11,898 bases of DNA from VFJL01 sp037147395 (GTDB taxonomy: Bacteria; Pseudomonadota; Gammaproteobacteria; Burkholderiales; Nitrosomonadaceae). A model generated the notes under the pieces. That model did no database searches and had not been told where the DNA came from. It was given only the letters and a program-made list of their open reading frames with translations. The stretch spans positions 1-11,898 of the forward strand of contig JBAWVG010000045.1 in the NCBI GenBank assembly GCA_037147395.1. Reading direction: 5' to 3'. Position numbers and translations under genes: made by a program. Positions 6,935-11,898 of the stretch are shown here, piece after piece (position 1 is the stretch's first letter; each line of letters opens with the position of its first letter).

Positions 6935-7543
6935 TTAAGATTGACCATTCTTCCTGCGACGTGCGATGAATCCCATCACTCCAAGACCTGCCATGAATAG
7001 GGCGTAGCTCTCAGGTTCTGGGACTGATGTAACTGCAACGTTATCGAGTAATGCACCGACATTGTCACCGCCTAGATTCTGGTAGTCGAAGCTATAAAGA
7101 CCGGTGCTGATGGCGGTGAAGTTCATGGTATGGAGCGAGAATCCATCGTTACTTGCGAGGGTGAATGATGCCGCGGTGGTGCCGAATTTCACATCGACCG
7201 TTTCAGAGCTTCCGCGATGGCTGCCAGCCAAGTCAAATGAGAGGCTGTAGGTATGTCCGGCCAATAGGCTGACAGTGTGTGTGAGGAGTCCGCTGTTATT
7301 AGTGGATCCATCGAGATCGACATAACTGCCGTTACCGGGCAGAAAGTCATACGCTCCACCAGTGCCGATGATGTCAACCGTACCGCCCCCAGTGACGGTC
7401 CATCCGCTCGGGCCAGGAGCAATCCAGTTCAGTTGGTCTGCTGCGTAGCTATCAAAATTGTCTGAGAAAATCGGGGCCGCCTGTGCAGAGACCGAGAACA
7501 CCGATGCCACTGCCGCTGCCAGTATTGCGAGTTTAATCTTCAT
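6935..7543 (-). CDS. Exported PEP-CTERM protein with carbohydrate-binding-like beta-sandwich (202 aa)
   Basis: The ATG at 7541-7543 has GGGAG about 7 nt upstream. Signal peptide residues 1-22 end AQA-AP. The mature domain begins IFSDNFDSY and continues GNGSYVDLDGST, LLAGHTYSLSFDLAGSHRG, VDVKFG and YSFDYQNLGGDNVGALLDNV. This pattern is common in secreted PEP-CTERM proteins and resembles galactose-binding-like (DUF642-type) jelly-roll domains; the fold is suggested by eye only. The tail is VPEPESYA, LFMAGLGVMGFIA, RRRKNGQS. It is the first gene of a probable two-gene unit with 6077-6790 and has copy B of the shared upstream module. The sugar ligand, if any, cannot be told from the sequence. Confidence 0.92.
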   Translation of the reverse strand: MKIKLAILAAAVASVFSVSAQAAPIFSDNFDSYAADQLNWIAPGPSGWTVTGGGTVDIIGTGGAYDFLPGNGSYVDLDGSTNNSGLLTHTVSLLAGHTYSLSFDLAGSHRGSSETVDVKFGTTAASFTLASNDGFSLHTMNFTAISTGLYSFDYQNLGGDNVGALLDNVAVTSVPEPESYALFMAGLGVMGFIARRRKNGQS

Positions 7544-7621
7544 GGAATACTCCCATATTCAATACAGCTGATCAGCGCTGTCCCGATGACGCCCTCGATC
7601 GCAAATCCTTAGAAGGGGGTC

Positions 7622-7745
7622 ATGCTTAATACTATTCTTTGATCCTTCTGTTGCCATGAGTCGAGATGACTTATCTCGATAAGAGGATCCCTCTACTCTG
7701 AGAGATCATTCTGTAGTGCATTGTCACTGGGTCAGATAGTAGAAA
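7622..7745 (-). promoter_or_regulatory. Shared promoter/operator module, copy B (for 6935-7543)
   Basis: This is a more diverged copy with the same geometry. On minus, ATGGCA (7652-7657) and TAGTAT (7629-7634) are 17 bp apart. The dyad CTTATC-TC-GATAAG (7670-7683) overlaps a second dyad TCGAGAT-GACTT-ATCTCGA (7661-7679). CTGGGTCAGATAGTAGA (7727-7743) is the exact reverse complement of the element at 5929-5945 of copy A. The distance to the start codon matches copies A and C within a few bp. Confidence 0.55.
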
Positions 7746-7931
7746 TGATCCATGGAGTCTCTGATCTGCCCGCACTGAACGGTCATTTGAGGGGGGGTGA
7801 GGTTAATGGGTGTTGCGATAGAGATCGGGCAATCAACCTCATGGATGATTGGCGTGTGATAGCCTGATGAGGTTCACATTGTGGTGAAGACGGTTGCAAC
7901 TCTCAAGAGGGTTGAGTGTTGGGTATTGATG

Positions 7932-7946
7932 AACGGCAATGAGCCG
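7932..7946. repeat. Second copy of the 15-mer AACGGCAATGAGCCG
   Basis: Identical to 1014-1028 in the same orientation. It begins 3 bp past the stop codon of the AraC-like gene on its 3' side and forms a short imperfect hairpin. Confidence 0.45.
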
Positions 7947-7948
7947 AT

Positions 7949-8218
7949 TCAGAGTGGTGGGTCGACGAGTTTCAGATTTAATTGATGCTTATTCGCTTTC
8001 GCTTCCCTGCATCGACGGACATAAATCATGGGGAGTATTTTTTTGTGAGCTTTGAAGATATGAATCAGTTCGTTATGGGGTAGTCCACTCTCTCTCGTCA
8101 ATTGACTCCAACCGATCGGGTCATCGCAATTTTCAGCGATCCAATCACAGAGTCGATTAATCTTTTCCTCGTTAGAAAGATCGAGGTGAGTGATGATTTT
8201 GTTCCTGGCGTCCATCAT
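7949..8218 (-). CDS. AraC-like protein with only one helix-turn-helix (89 aa)
   Basis: Residues about 18-72 fit the first half of an AraC/XylS DNA-binding domain: INRLCDWIAENCDDPIGWSQ, then LTRESGLPHNELIHIFKAHK, then ILPMIYVRRCREAKA. This matches the usual pattern of a helix, LA-x-x-aGLS-x-x-x-L-x-R-xFK, and a P-x-x-Y-x-x-x-R helix. A full domain is about 100 residues with two helix-turn-helix units; here the second unit and any ligand-binding domain are absent, and the sequence after the stop does not continue it. There is no strong ribosome binding site before the ATG at 8216-8218 (a second ATG follows immediately). It may be a small regulator of the surrounding PEP-CTERM genes or a truncated remnant. 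Family assignment is by pattern recognition. Confidence 0.65.
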   Translation of the reverse strand: MMDARNKIITHLDLSNEEKINRLCDWIAENCDDPIGWSQLTRESGLPHNELIHIFKAHKKILPMIYVRRCREAKANKHQLNLKLVDPPL

Positions 8219-8268
8219 ATAAACTGCTATCGTTAGGGTGATCGGAACTGCTTAAATTTGCGTTATGG

Positions 8269-8280
8269 TTTTAATTAAAA
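8269..8280. promoter_or_regulatory. AT palindrome TTTTAATTAAAA upstream of the AraC-like gene
   Basis: A perfect 12-bp palindrome lies 51 bp before the 8218 start, in an AT-rich patch suited to a promoter or an autoregulatory site. No clear -10/-35 pair is visible. Confidence 0.25.
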
Positions 8281-8379
8281 ACGTATTAAATGGATCTGAT
8301 CTGTTGGGTTTGACGTTGGGCGCACGGTCGGAGTCCATCAAGATCTTTCAATGAACCGCACCGATAGAGTGATCGAGCG

Positions 8380-8613
8380 CTATTCAAGGGTGTATGGGTT
8401 TAGGGGATGACAGACTGCCTCATCATCATCTCGGTAAGAAGTGCCACAACTCCCGGTGTGGATGGTAATTGCACCATTGTGAGTGGTCACACTCTCGTCC
8501 ATATCATCTTCTTCTAGATCGTCATCGGTCACTTCCTCAAGAGGGTTTAGGTCTTGATCACGTTCCATTAAAAGTCTTTTTTTCGTGTCAGTTATTTTCA
8601 AAATAGCCCCCAT
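8380..8613 (-). CDS. Small acidic protein of unknown function, possibly a peptide precursor (77 aa)
   Basis: The frame opens at an ATG at 8611-8613, 18 bp after the stop of the 36-residue peptide, so both may lie on one transcript. The ribosome binding site is weak; a TTG at residue 5 (about 8601) has GGGGG at good distance. The N-terminal part is basic, the middle is strongly acidic (NPLEEVTDDDLEEDDMDES), and the C-terminal third is different: GAITIHTGSCGTSYRDDDEAVC, with two Cys, several Ser/Thr and an end PYTLE. This acidic-leader plus Cys/Ser/Thr-core layout resembles modified-peptide (RiPP) precursors, but no modification enzyme is seen nearby, so this is speculation. No signal peptide or membrane segment is visible. 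Confidence 0.5.
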   Translation of the reverse strand: MGAILKITDTKKRLLMERDQDLNPLEEVTDDDLEEDDMDESVTTHNGAITIHTGSCGTSYRDDDEAVCHPLNPYTLE

Positions 8614-8631
8614 GAGTATTTCTGGCTGATC

Positions 8632-8742
8632 TTATTTTAAGATTGTCCCGTCTTGCGAAAACGGGCGATACAGTCCATTCAGGCATTCAATCACCCAGAC
8701 CAGAAATCCGATGATGGTCGTCGTTATAATGGATGTCTTCAT
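8632..8742 (-). CDS. 36-residue peptide under a PEP-CTERM-type promoter; likely collapsed PEP-CTERM gene or small membrane peptide
   Basis: AAAGGA lies about 9 nt before the ATG at 8740-8742. The peptide begins MKTSIITTTIIGFLVWVIE, a hydrophobic segment able to span the membrane, and ends RPFSQDGTILK. The upstream DNA is homologous to that of the 5748 gene from the ribosome binding site through the whole promoter module. The 3' end (ATCGC-CGT...AAGA...CAATCTTAA) resembles the DNA encoding the IARRRKNSQS tail and stop of the intact genes. A plausible reading is a PEP-CTERM gene that lost its body by internal deletion, leaving signal sequence plus tail. It could still be expressed as a small membrane peptide. 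Confidence 0.55.
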   Translation of the reverse strand: MKTSIITTTIIGFLVWVIECLNGLYRPFSQDGTILK

Positions 8743-9027
8743 GTCAATAATTCCTTTTGTAGAGACACATCAGACCGGACTTCCCCCCAACTCCTTTGAG
8801 TTCATTGACCAAAAGAAATTACGATCACTCTAAATCTGGAGGGTCCATCCGTCATGGGATAATTCGACATATCTCTATGAGAGAAATGTGCTGCGATGAA
8901 TGAATCAATGGAGGGCTGAATCTACTACTTGATCTAGAAGAAATGATTCATCGATCCTGAGCAGAATCAGATGGGTATTGGAGTGGGGTCGTTGCGAGAG
9001 AGTGCGTTACGTACGATGAGCTTGAAT
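8743..9027. other. Intergenic region with leader and promoter module C
   Basis: No gene is seen. The part up to about 8938 is the leader and shared module for the 8742 gene. The remainder (8939-9027), with GTTACGTAC near its end, leads up to the terminator of the decayed relic. Confidence 0.55.
8820..8938 (-). promoter_or_regulatory. Shared promoter/operator module, copy C (for 8742)
   Basis: On minus, ATGACG (8850-8855) and TAGAGT (8827-8832) are 17 bp apart, as in copy A. The plus-strand 17-mer GGTCCATCCGTCATGGG (8842-8858) and CACTCTAAATCT (8826-8837) are identical to copy A. GACATATCTCTATGAGAG (8866-8883) is the weaker dyad, and TGAATCTACTA at 8917-8927 is again at the same offset. From the first dyad to the TCTACTA element the offset is 55 bp in both copies. 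Confidence 0.6.
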
Positions 9028-9051
9028 AAAAAAAGGGGGCTGAAGCCCCCT
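9028..9051 (-). terminator. Intrinsic terminator retained after a decayed PEP-CTERM gene
   Basis: On minus, AGGGGGC-TTCA-GCCCCCT is followed by TTTTTT. It occupies the same position relative to the sorting tail as the terminators at 5054 and 6030. Confidence 0.88.
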
Positions 9052-9075
9052 CTTGTCATTCAGAATGACCTTTGA

Positions 9076-9347
9076 TTCAGATGGTCCATTCTTCCGATGG
9101 AGTGGGATGAATCCCACTCTCCCAATGCCGGCTAGGGATAGGCACTCGGTGTCGGTGGCTGATGGAAGTGTGGCGGGTGCCGTATGGGTCTGGAGTTTGG
9201 AGGCGGCTTATGACTGACCGGGGAGAGAGGCCGGGTCGGGAAATAGATGGGGATGGTAAGGAATGAACACTCGCCAGCCCCGACCACAGTGGAAAGGGAG
9301 GTAACCCTGTGGCAAGTGTATGAGTGCCTACACTTGCTAAAGTTCAT
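9076..9347 (-). pseudogene. Decayed PEP-CTERM gene; only the sorting-tail end is recognisable
   Basis: Read on minus, GVGFI-type DNA at about 9095-9125 and RKNGPS at 9079-9093 align base by base with the FIARRRKNGQS end of the intact genes. The PEP segment has become PPTPSAY (9138-9158), followed by a TAG and a frameshift within the hydrophobic part. The stop codon position (9076-9078) reads GAA where intact copies have TAA, although the flanking TCT and the following AAGGTCATTC are kept. An open frame at 9132-9347 begins MNFSKCRHSYT and is Pro/His-rich, unlike a signal peptide plus beta domain, so the body is either lost or scrambled. The 5' limit given is that frame's start and is uncertain. 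Confidence 0.7.
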
Positions 9348-9536
9348 TTTAGGTCGAATTTAATTCTGATCCATGATCAGACCGATGTCATTGATCATTC
9401 ACCACTCGACACGTTGGTCCTGGCGATGCCGGTATCGTGGAAGGGGGCGCTGCAACAATACGCTTTCTAACTTTACCGTTCAATGGGCTAGAAAATTCAA
9501 TCCGTAGTTCTAGGCCGACAGACTATCTCATAGTTC

Positions 9537-9556
9537 ATCCGCACGATCGCGAGGAT
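9537..9556. promoter_or_regulatory. hipBA operator 1 (ATCC-N12-GGAT)
   Basis: ATCC GCACGATCGCGA GGAT. Same length and ends as the sites at 9587 and 9638, with a partly palindromic centre. E. coli HipB is known to bind TATCC-N8-GGATA repeats; the longer spacer here is a variant of that theme, so binding by this HipB is inferred. Confidence 0.65.
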
Positions 9557-9586
9557 TTTCTCAACTGTAGTTACAAAACATGAAGA

Positions 9587-9606
9587 ATCCTTTCGATCTT
9601 GAGGAT
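9587..9606. promoter_or_regulatory. hipBA operator 2 (ATCC-N12-GGAT)
   Basis: ATCC TTTCGATCTTGA GGAT, starting exactly 50 bp after operator 1 and therefore on nearly the same helical face. Confidence 0.65.
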
Positions 9607-9617
9607 TTCTTGCAATG

Positions 9618-9635
9618 TTGCGCGACTTAGCGCAA
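9618..9635. promoter_or_regulatory. Dyad TTGCGC-GACTTA-GCGCAA in the hipBA promoter region
   Basis: Perfect 6-bp arms with a 6-nt centre, placed between operators 2 and 3. It differs from the operator consensus and could be a site for a second regulator or an mRNA leader hairpin. Confidence 0.4.
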
Positions 9636-9637
9636 TA

Positions 9638-9657
9638 TTCCTCACGTTCGTGAGGAT
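9638..9657. promoter_or_regulatory. hipBA operator 3, overlapping the hipB ribosome binding site
   Basis: TTCC TCACGTTCGTGA GGAT contains the perfect inverted repeat CCTCACG-TT-CGTGAGG. It begins 51 bp after operator 2, and its GAGGA serves as the hipB ribosome binding site. In the mRNA the same repeat would form a hairpin that hides that site. Confidence 0.7.
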
Positions 9658-9662
9658 TGAAT

Positions 9663-9929
9663 ATGAAAATACCCATTAAAACCGCTTCGGAGATTGGTGT
9701 AATTGTCCGCGCAAGCCGCAAAGCACAAGGCATCCGCCAAGATGATGCTGCCGGAAGTACGGGCGTCAGTGAAAACTTCCTCGGGAAGGTAGAGCGTGGT
9801 AGCGAATCTGTGCAGTGGGGAAAGCTCTTCCAGGTCTTGGACGGACTGGGGATTCATATCGTGGTTGATGTGCCAGATGAGGTAAGTAAACAAATATCCG
9901 GAGAGTTTAGTCGTCGAGACAATCCATGA
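9663..9929 (+). CDS. hipB: HipB-like antitoxin and repressor (88 aa)
   Basis: The ATG at 9663 is preferred (GAGGA about 7 nt upstream) over a TTG at 9657. Residues about 8-65 form an XRE/Cro-type helix-turn-helix: IGVIVRASRKAQGIRQDDAA, GSTGVSENFLGKVERGSESV, QWGKLFQVLDGLGI. The C-terminus continues IVVDVP. In the family HipB binds and neutralises the HipA kinase and, with it, represses the operon through upstream operators. Three such sites are visible here. The stop overlaps the hipA start by ATGA, giving translational coupling. Confidence 0.92.
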   Translation: MKIPIKTASEIGVIVRASRKAQGIRQDDAAGSTGVSENFLGKVERGSESVQWGKLFQVLDGLGIHIVVDVPDEVSKQISGEFSRRDNP

Positions 9930-11236
9930 ACGAACGTACTCTGCTCGCCTCAATCAATGGCGATCCGGTCGGAACCCTCCATGAAGAAAATGGCATTTGG
10001 ACTTTTCGATACTCGGATGAATGGCTAAAGAATCCAGATGGTTATGCTCTAAGCCCGCATCTGCCACTAAGAACTGATCCAATACGGGACCTTTCAACGA
10101 CCCGCCCGGTGCAATGGTACTTTGACAATCTATTGCCGGAAGAAAATCAGCGGACCCTACTCGCAAGCGACGCACGACTCGATGCTGCAGATGCATTCGG
10201 GTTGCTTGGTTACTATGGTTCTGAGTCAGCCGGTTCACTCACCCTTCTACCACCCGAGTCAGGCACCCAGGAACTCGAGGCGCTCCATCTGTTGTCCGAT
10301 GAAGCACTCTATGAACGCATTCTCCAATTACCCAGAGCCTCACTCACACATGCCTCCATCAAGCGTATGTCGCATTCAGGAGCACAACACAAACTGGCAG
10401 TGGTCTTTCAGGACGGGCAATTATTCGAACCTGCTGGTGCAACACCTTCCACTCACATTCTGAAACCAGATCATCCAGATTCTGATTATCCACATTCCGT
10501 GATCAATGAATGGTTCGTGATGCGATTGGCAAAGAAACTAGGGATCGATGTTCCAGATGTCCATCGCCGCTATGTACCTGCCCCTGTGTACATTATTGAT
10601 CGATTTGATCGCACAAAAAATGAGGAGGTCTGGCAACGTCGCCATGTCATTGATGCATGTCAATTACTCGGACTGGACCGTGGTTTTAAATACAGCGAAG
10701 GCAGCATCGAAAACCTAGCAGTGCTGGCGAATGCCTGTCGTAGCCCAGCAGTCGCACGCACTCGACTATTTAGCTGGTTAGTATTCAACATACTGGTTGG
10801 CAATACCGATGTGCATTTGAAGAATTTGAGCTTTATGGTTGCTCATGATGGCATTCAATTAGCTCCACACTATGACCTGCTTGGCACGGCCTGCTACGAG
10901 ACACGCTCATTCGATAAAAATGGTTGGCCTGATCAAACACAATTGGCATGGCCCATCCTGGATGTGCGCTACATTTCAGAAGTTGATCGGGCATTACTGA
11001 TTCGGGCAGGAACGGAATTAAGCATGACCAAAGTGACTGCCGAACGTCTACTCGATAATCTTTGCCGGAAAATCGGTAGTGAAACAGAGGCACTGTATGC
11101 GGAATTTGAAAGTGAGAATATAGTACTTGCCCAACAAGACTCTGGACTACGGGCCACCCTGGCCGGAGAGTCTCGCTGCCTCCGTACTATTCAATATACG
11201 GTGATCCGCGAAATGACTCAAAAATTAGGTCGGTAA
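9926..11236 (+). CDS. hipA: HipA-family serine/threonine kinase toxin (436 aa)
   Basis: The start overlaps the hipB stop. Residues 1-110 form the N-terminal subdomain (couple_hipA type; INGDPVGTLHEENG, WYFDNLLPEENQR, DAFGLLGYYGSESAGSLTL). The kinase core follows. SHSGAQHK at 149-156 corresponds to the E. coli SIAGAQEK loop with its autophosphorylated Ser150, and THILK with Lys180 matches the ATP-binding lysine. FDRT lies at 227-230, GNTDVHLKN at 292-300 supplies the catalytic Asp295, and APHYDLL supplies metal-binding Asp317. All key residues are present, so the enzyme should be active. E. coli HipA phosphorylates glutamyl-tRNA synthetase and causes growth arrest; the target here is unknown. 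Length is normal. No convincing terminator follows; only a weak TCAATT...AATTGA repeat lies at 11259-11281. Confidence 0.95.
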   Translation: MNERTLLASINGDPVGTLHEENGIWTFRYSDEWLKNPDGYALSPHLPLRTDPIRDLSTTRPVQWYFDNLLPEENQRTLLASDARLDAADAFGLLGYYGSESAGSLTLLPPESGTQELEALHLLSDEALYERILQLPRASLTHASIKRMSHSGAQHKLAVVFQDGQLFEPAGATPSTHILKPDHPDSDYPHSVINEWFVMRLAKKLGIDVPDVHRRYVPAPVYIIDRFDRTKNEEVWQRRHVIDACQLLGLDRGFKYSEGSIENLAVLANACRSPAVARTRLFSWLVFNILVGNTDVHLKNLSFMVAHDGIQLAPHYDLLGTACYETRSFDKNGWPDQTQLAWPILDVRYISEVDRALLIRAGTELSMTKVTAERLLDNLCRKIGSETEALYAEFESENIVLAQQDSGLRATLAGESRCLRTIQYTVIREMTQKLGR

Positions 11237-11343
11237 AATTCTCTAAAAAGTGCTCATCTCAATTCCCAATGAGGCAATTGAATCAAATTTCGTAGATGGC
11301 TGGTCAGTCTTGATTGATGTCAGCATTTACCCGGTCGTTAATT

Positions 11344-11727
11344 TCATTCCGAGGCAAAGCAAATGGTAGTGATCTTATTGCCATCAGGATCCCGCAGATA
11401 GGCTGCATAAGCATTTGGGGCAAAACTGCGTGGACCGGGCTTACCCTCATCAATGCCGCCGTTGGCTAAACCGGCTTCATGGAACTGATGTACTGCATCC
11501 CGACTGGTTGCTACGAACCCTACAGTCCCGCCATTTGCACTGCAGGCAGGTTCACCATCTGAGGGCGTAAGAATCACAAATTCGAAGGAGTCTTTGCCAT
11601 ACATCATGGCAGTATCGTGAAGTTTGCCGAGATTGTTAATGCCCAATGGACCTAATACAGCATCGTAAAAAGTCACAGCCGCATCAAAATTGTTTGTACC
11701 GAGGGTGACATGAGTAAAGATGGCCAT
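11344..11727 (-). CDS. VOC-superfamily (glyoxalase/bleomycin-resistance fold) protein (127 aa)
   Basis: CGGAGA lies about 6-7 nt before the ATG. The protein has the paired beta-alpha-beta-beta-beta layout: FTHVTLGTNNFDAAVTFYDAVLGPLG (6-His in the first strand) and the ending AAYLRDPDGNKITTICF (residues 108-124). His6 is the usual first metal ligand. The position after DGNKI, commonly Glu in metal-dependent members, is Thr here, so metal-dependent catalysis is doubtful or uses other ligands. Substrate cannot be told. The gene converges on hipA with a 107-bp gap and appears monocistronic. Confidence 0.88.
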   Translation of the reverse strand: MAIFTHVTLGTNNFDAAVTFYDAVLGPLGINNLGKLHDTAMMYGKDSFEFVILTPSDGEPACSANGGTVGFVATSRDAVHQFHEAGLANGGIDEGKPGPRSFAPNAYAAYLRDPDGNKITTICFASE

Positions 11728-11898
11728 TGTAGTCTCCGTTATTTAGATGTTGTTCAGTATAACTTTTTCATTTTTATGAGTAGAGACTCATAGTAAATCG
11801 CAAAATAATCTCTCAACAATAGCCAGCAGGCCGATGTCTTTGGGTATGTTGTAATAATACTTGCTCTGTAAGTACTGATATTGCTATGTGCTTGGCGG
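11728..11898. other. Upstream region of the VOC gene, with a dyad and candidate -10
   Basis: No gene is seen. On minus, TATACT (11756-11761) is a good -10 match, giving a short leader, but no matching -35 is evident. A perfect inverted repeat TATGAGT-AGAG-ACTCATA (11775-11792) lies just upstream and could be an operator. Confidence 0.35.

Larger units (their letters stand above)
7544..7948. other. Intergenic region with promoter module B and further inverted repeats
   Basis: No gene is seen. The part nearest the 7543 start carries the leader and module B (7622-7745). Further upstream are a G7 run (7791-7797), TGAGGTT (7798-7804) facing AACCTCA (7835-7841), another TGAGGTT at 7868-7874, and CTCAA-GAGGG-TTGAG at about 7903-7917. 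None is followed by a T-run that would make a clear terminator for the AraC-like gene. Confidence 0.55.
9348..9662. other. Intergenic region carrying the hipBA control region
   Basis: No gene is seen. The left part has CTGATC-CAT-GATCAG (9366-9380). The right part holds the three operator sites and the TTGCGC dyad listed separately. TTGCAA (9610-9615) and CAATAT (9633-9638), 17 bp apart, are a weak candidate promoter that would lie between operators 2 and 3. Confidence 0.55.

Noticed and set aside
5101..7020. The repeated tails could be taken for a CRISPR array or an insertion sequence
   Set aside because: The repeats are coding 3' ends of separate genes with irregular large spacing, no short spacers, no transposase and no terminal inverted repeats.
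943..8547. 12-mer CTCAAGAGGGTT seen near 943-954 (reverse), 7903-7914 and 8536-8547
   Set aside because: Repeats of this length are expected by chance in about 12 kb, and one copy lies inside a coding frame.
9132..9347. Intact small Pro/His-rich protein
   Set aside because: Its end aligns with a decayed PEP-CTERM tail in a shifted frame, and the composition is typical of a random frame; reported as pseudogene.
11259..11281. TCAATT-N11-AATTGA as terminator of hipBA
   Set aside because: AT-rich short stem without a T-run; too weak to call.

Overview
The window looks like a chromosomal piece of a Gram-negative bacterium, most likely a betaproteobacterium. The grounds are several exported proteins ending in a PEP-CTERM sorting tail (PEPETYA, hydrophobic stretch, ARRRKN), a TonB-dependent outer-membrane receptor under a cobalamin riboswitch, and a HipBA pair. 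The lineage is inferred from these families, not from a marker gene.

Left part (1-2361): a long secreted protein gene runs leftward off the window edge (1-815, minus). After a 0.6 kb non-coding stretch comes a 32-codon leader ORF (1412-1510). It overlaps by ATGA an uncharacterised protein of 284 residues (1507-2361) that has a very strong ribosome binding site and a run of seven G at the junction.

Cobalamin part (2362-4939): a hairpin-rich spacer, a clear cobalamin riboswitch (about 2594-2763), and a BtuB-like receptor (2894-4939). The logic is B12-repressed B12 uptake. No btuFCD genes are present here.

PEP-CTERM cluster (5054-9350, all on minus): three intact exported PEP-CTERM proteins (5101-5748, 6077-6790, 6935-7543), an AraC-like single-HTH protein (7949-8218), a 77-residue acidic protein (8380-8613), a 36-residue peptide (8632-8742) and a decayed PEP-CTERM relic (9076-9163). 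Three transcription units (starts at 5748, 7543 and 8742) carry the same upstream module of about 115 bp at the same distance from the start codon: a -10/-35-like pair, a TTATCTC...GAGATAA-type dyad and a second dyad 55 bp further upstream. The sorting tails, stop codons and terminators are also near-copies of each other at DNA level, while the bodies between are unrelated. The cluster therefore looks like a co-regulated paralogous array in which shared 5' and 3' cassettes flank exchangeable secreted bodies. No exosortase is in view; one must be encoded elsewhere if the tails are processed.

Right part (9351-11898): a hipBA toxin-antitoxin operon with three regularly spaced operators upstream, then a convergent small VOC-superfamily (glyoxalase-fold) gene, and a non-coding end. 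No tRNA, rRNA, CRISPR array, transposase or integrase was seen.
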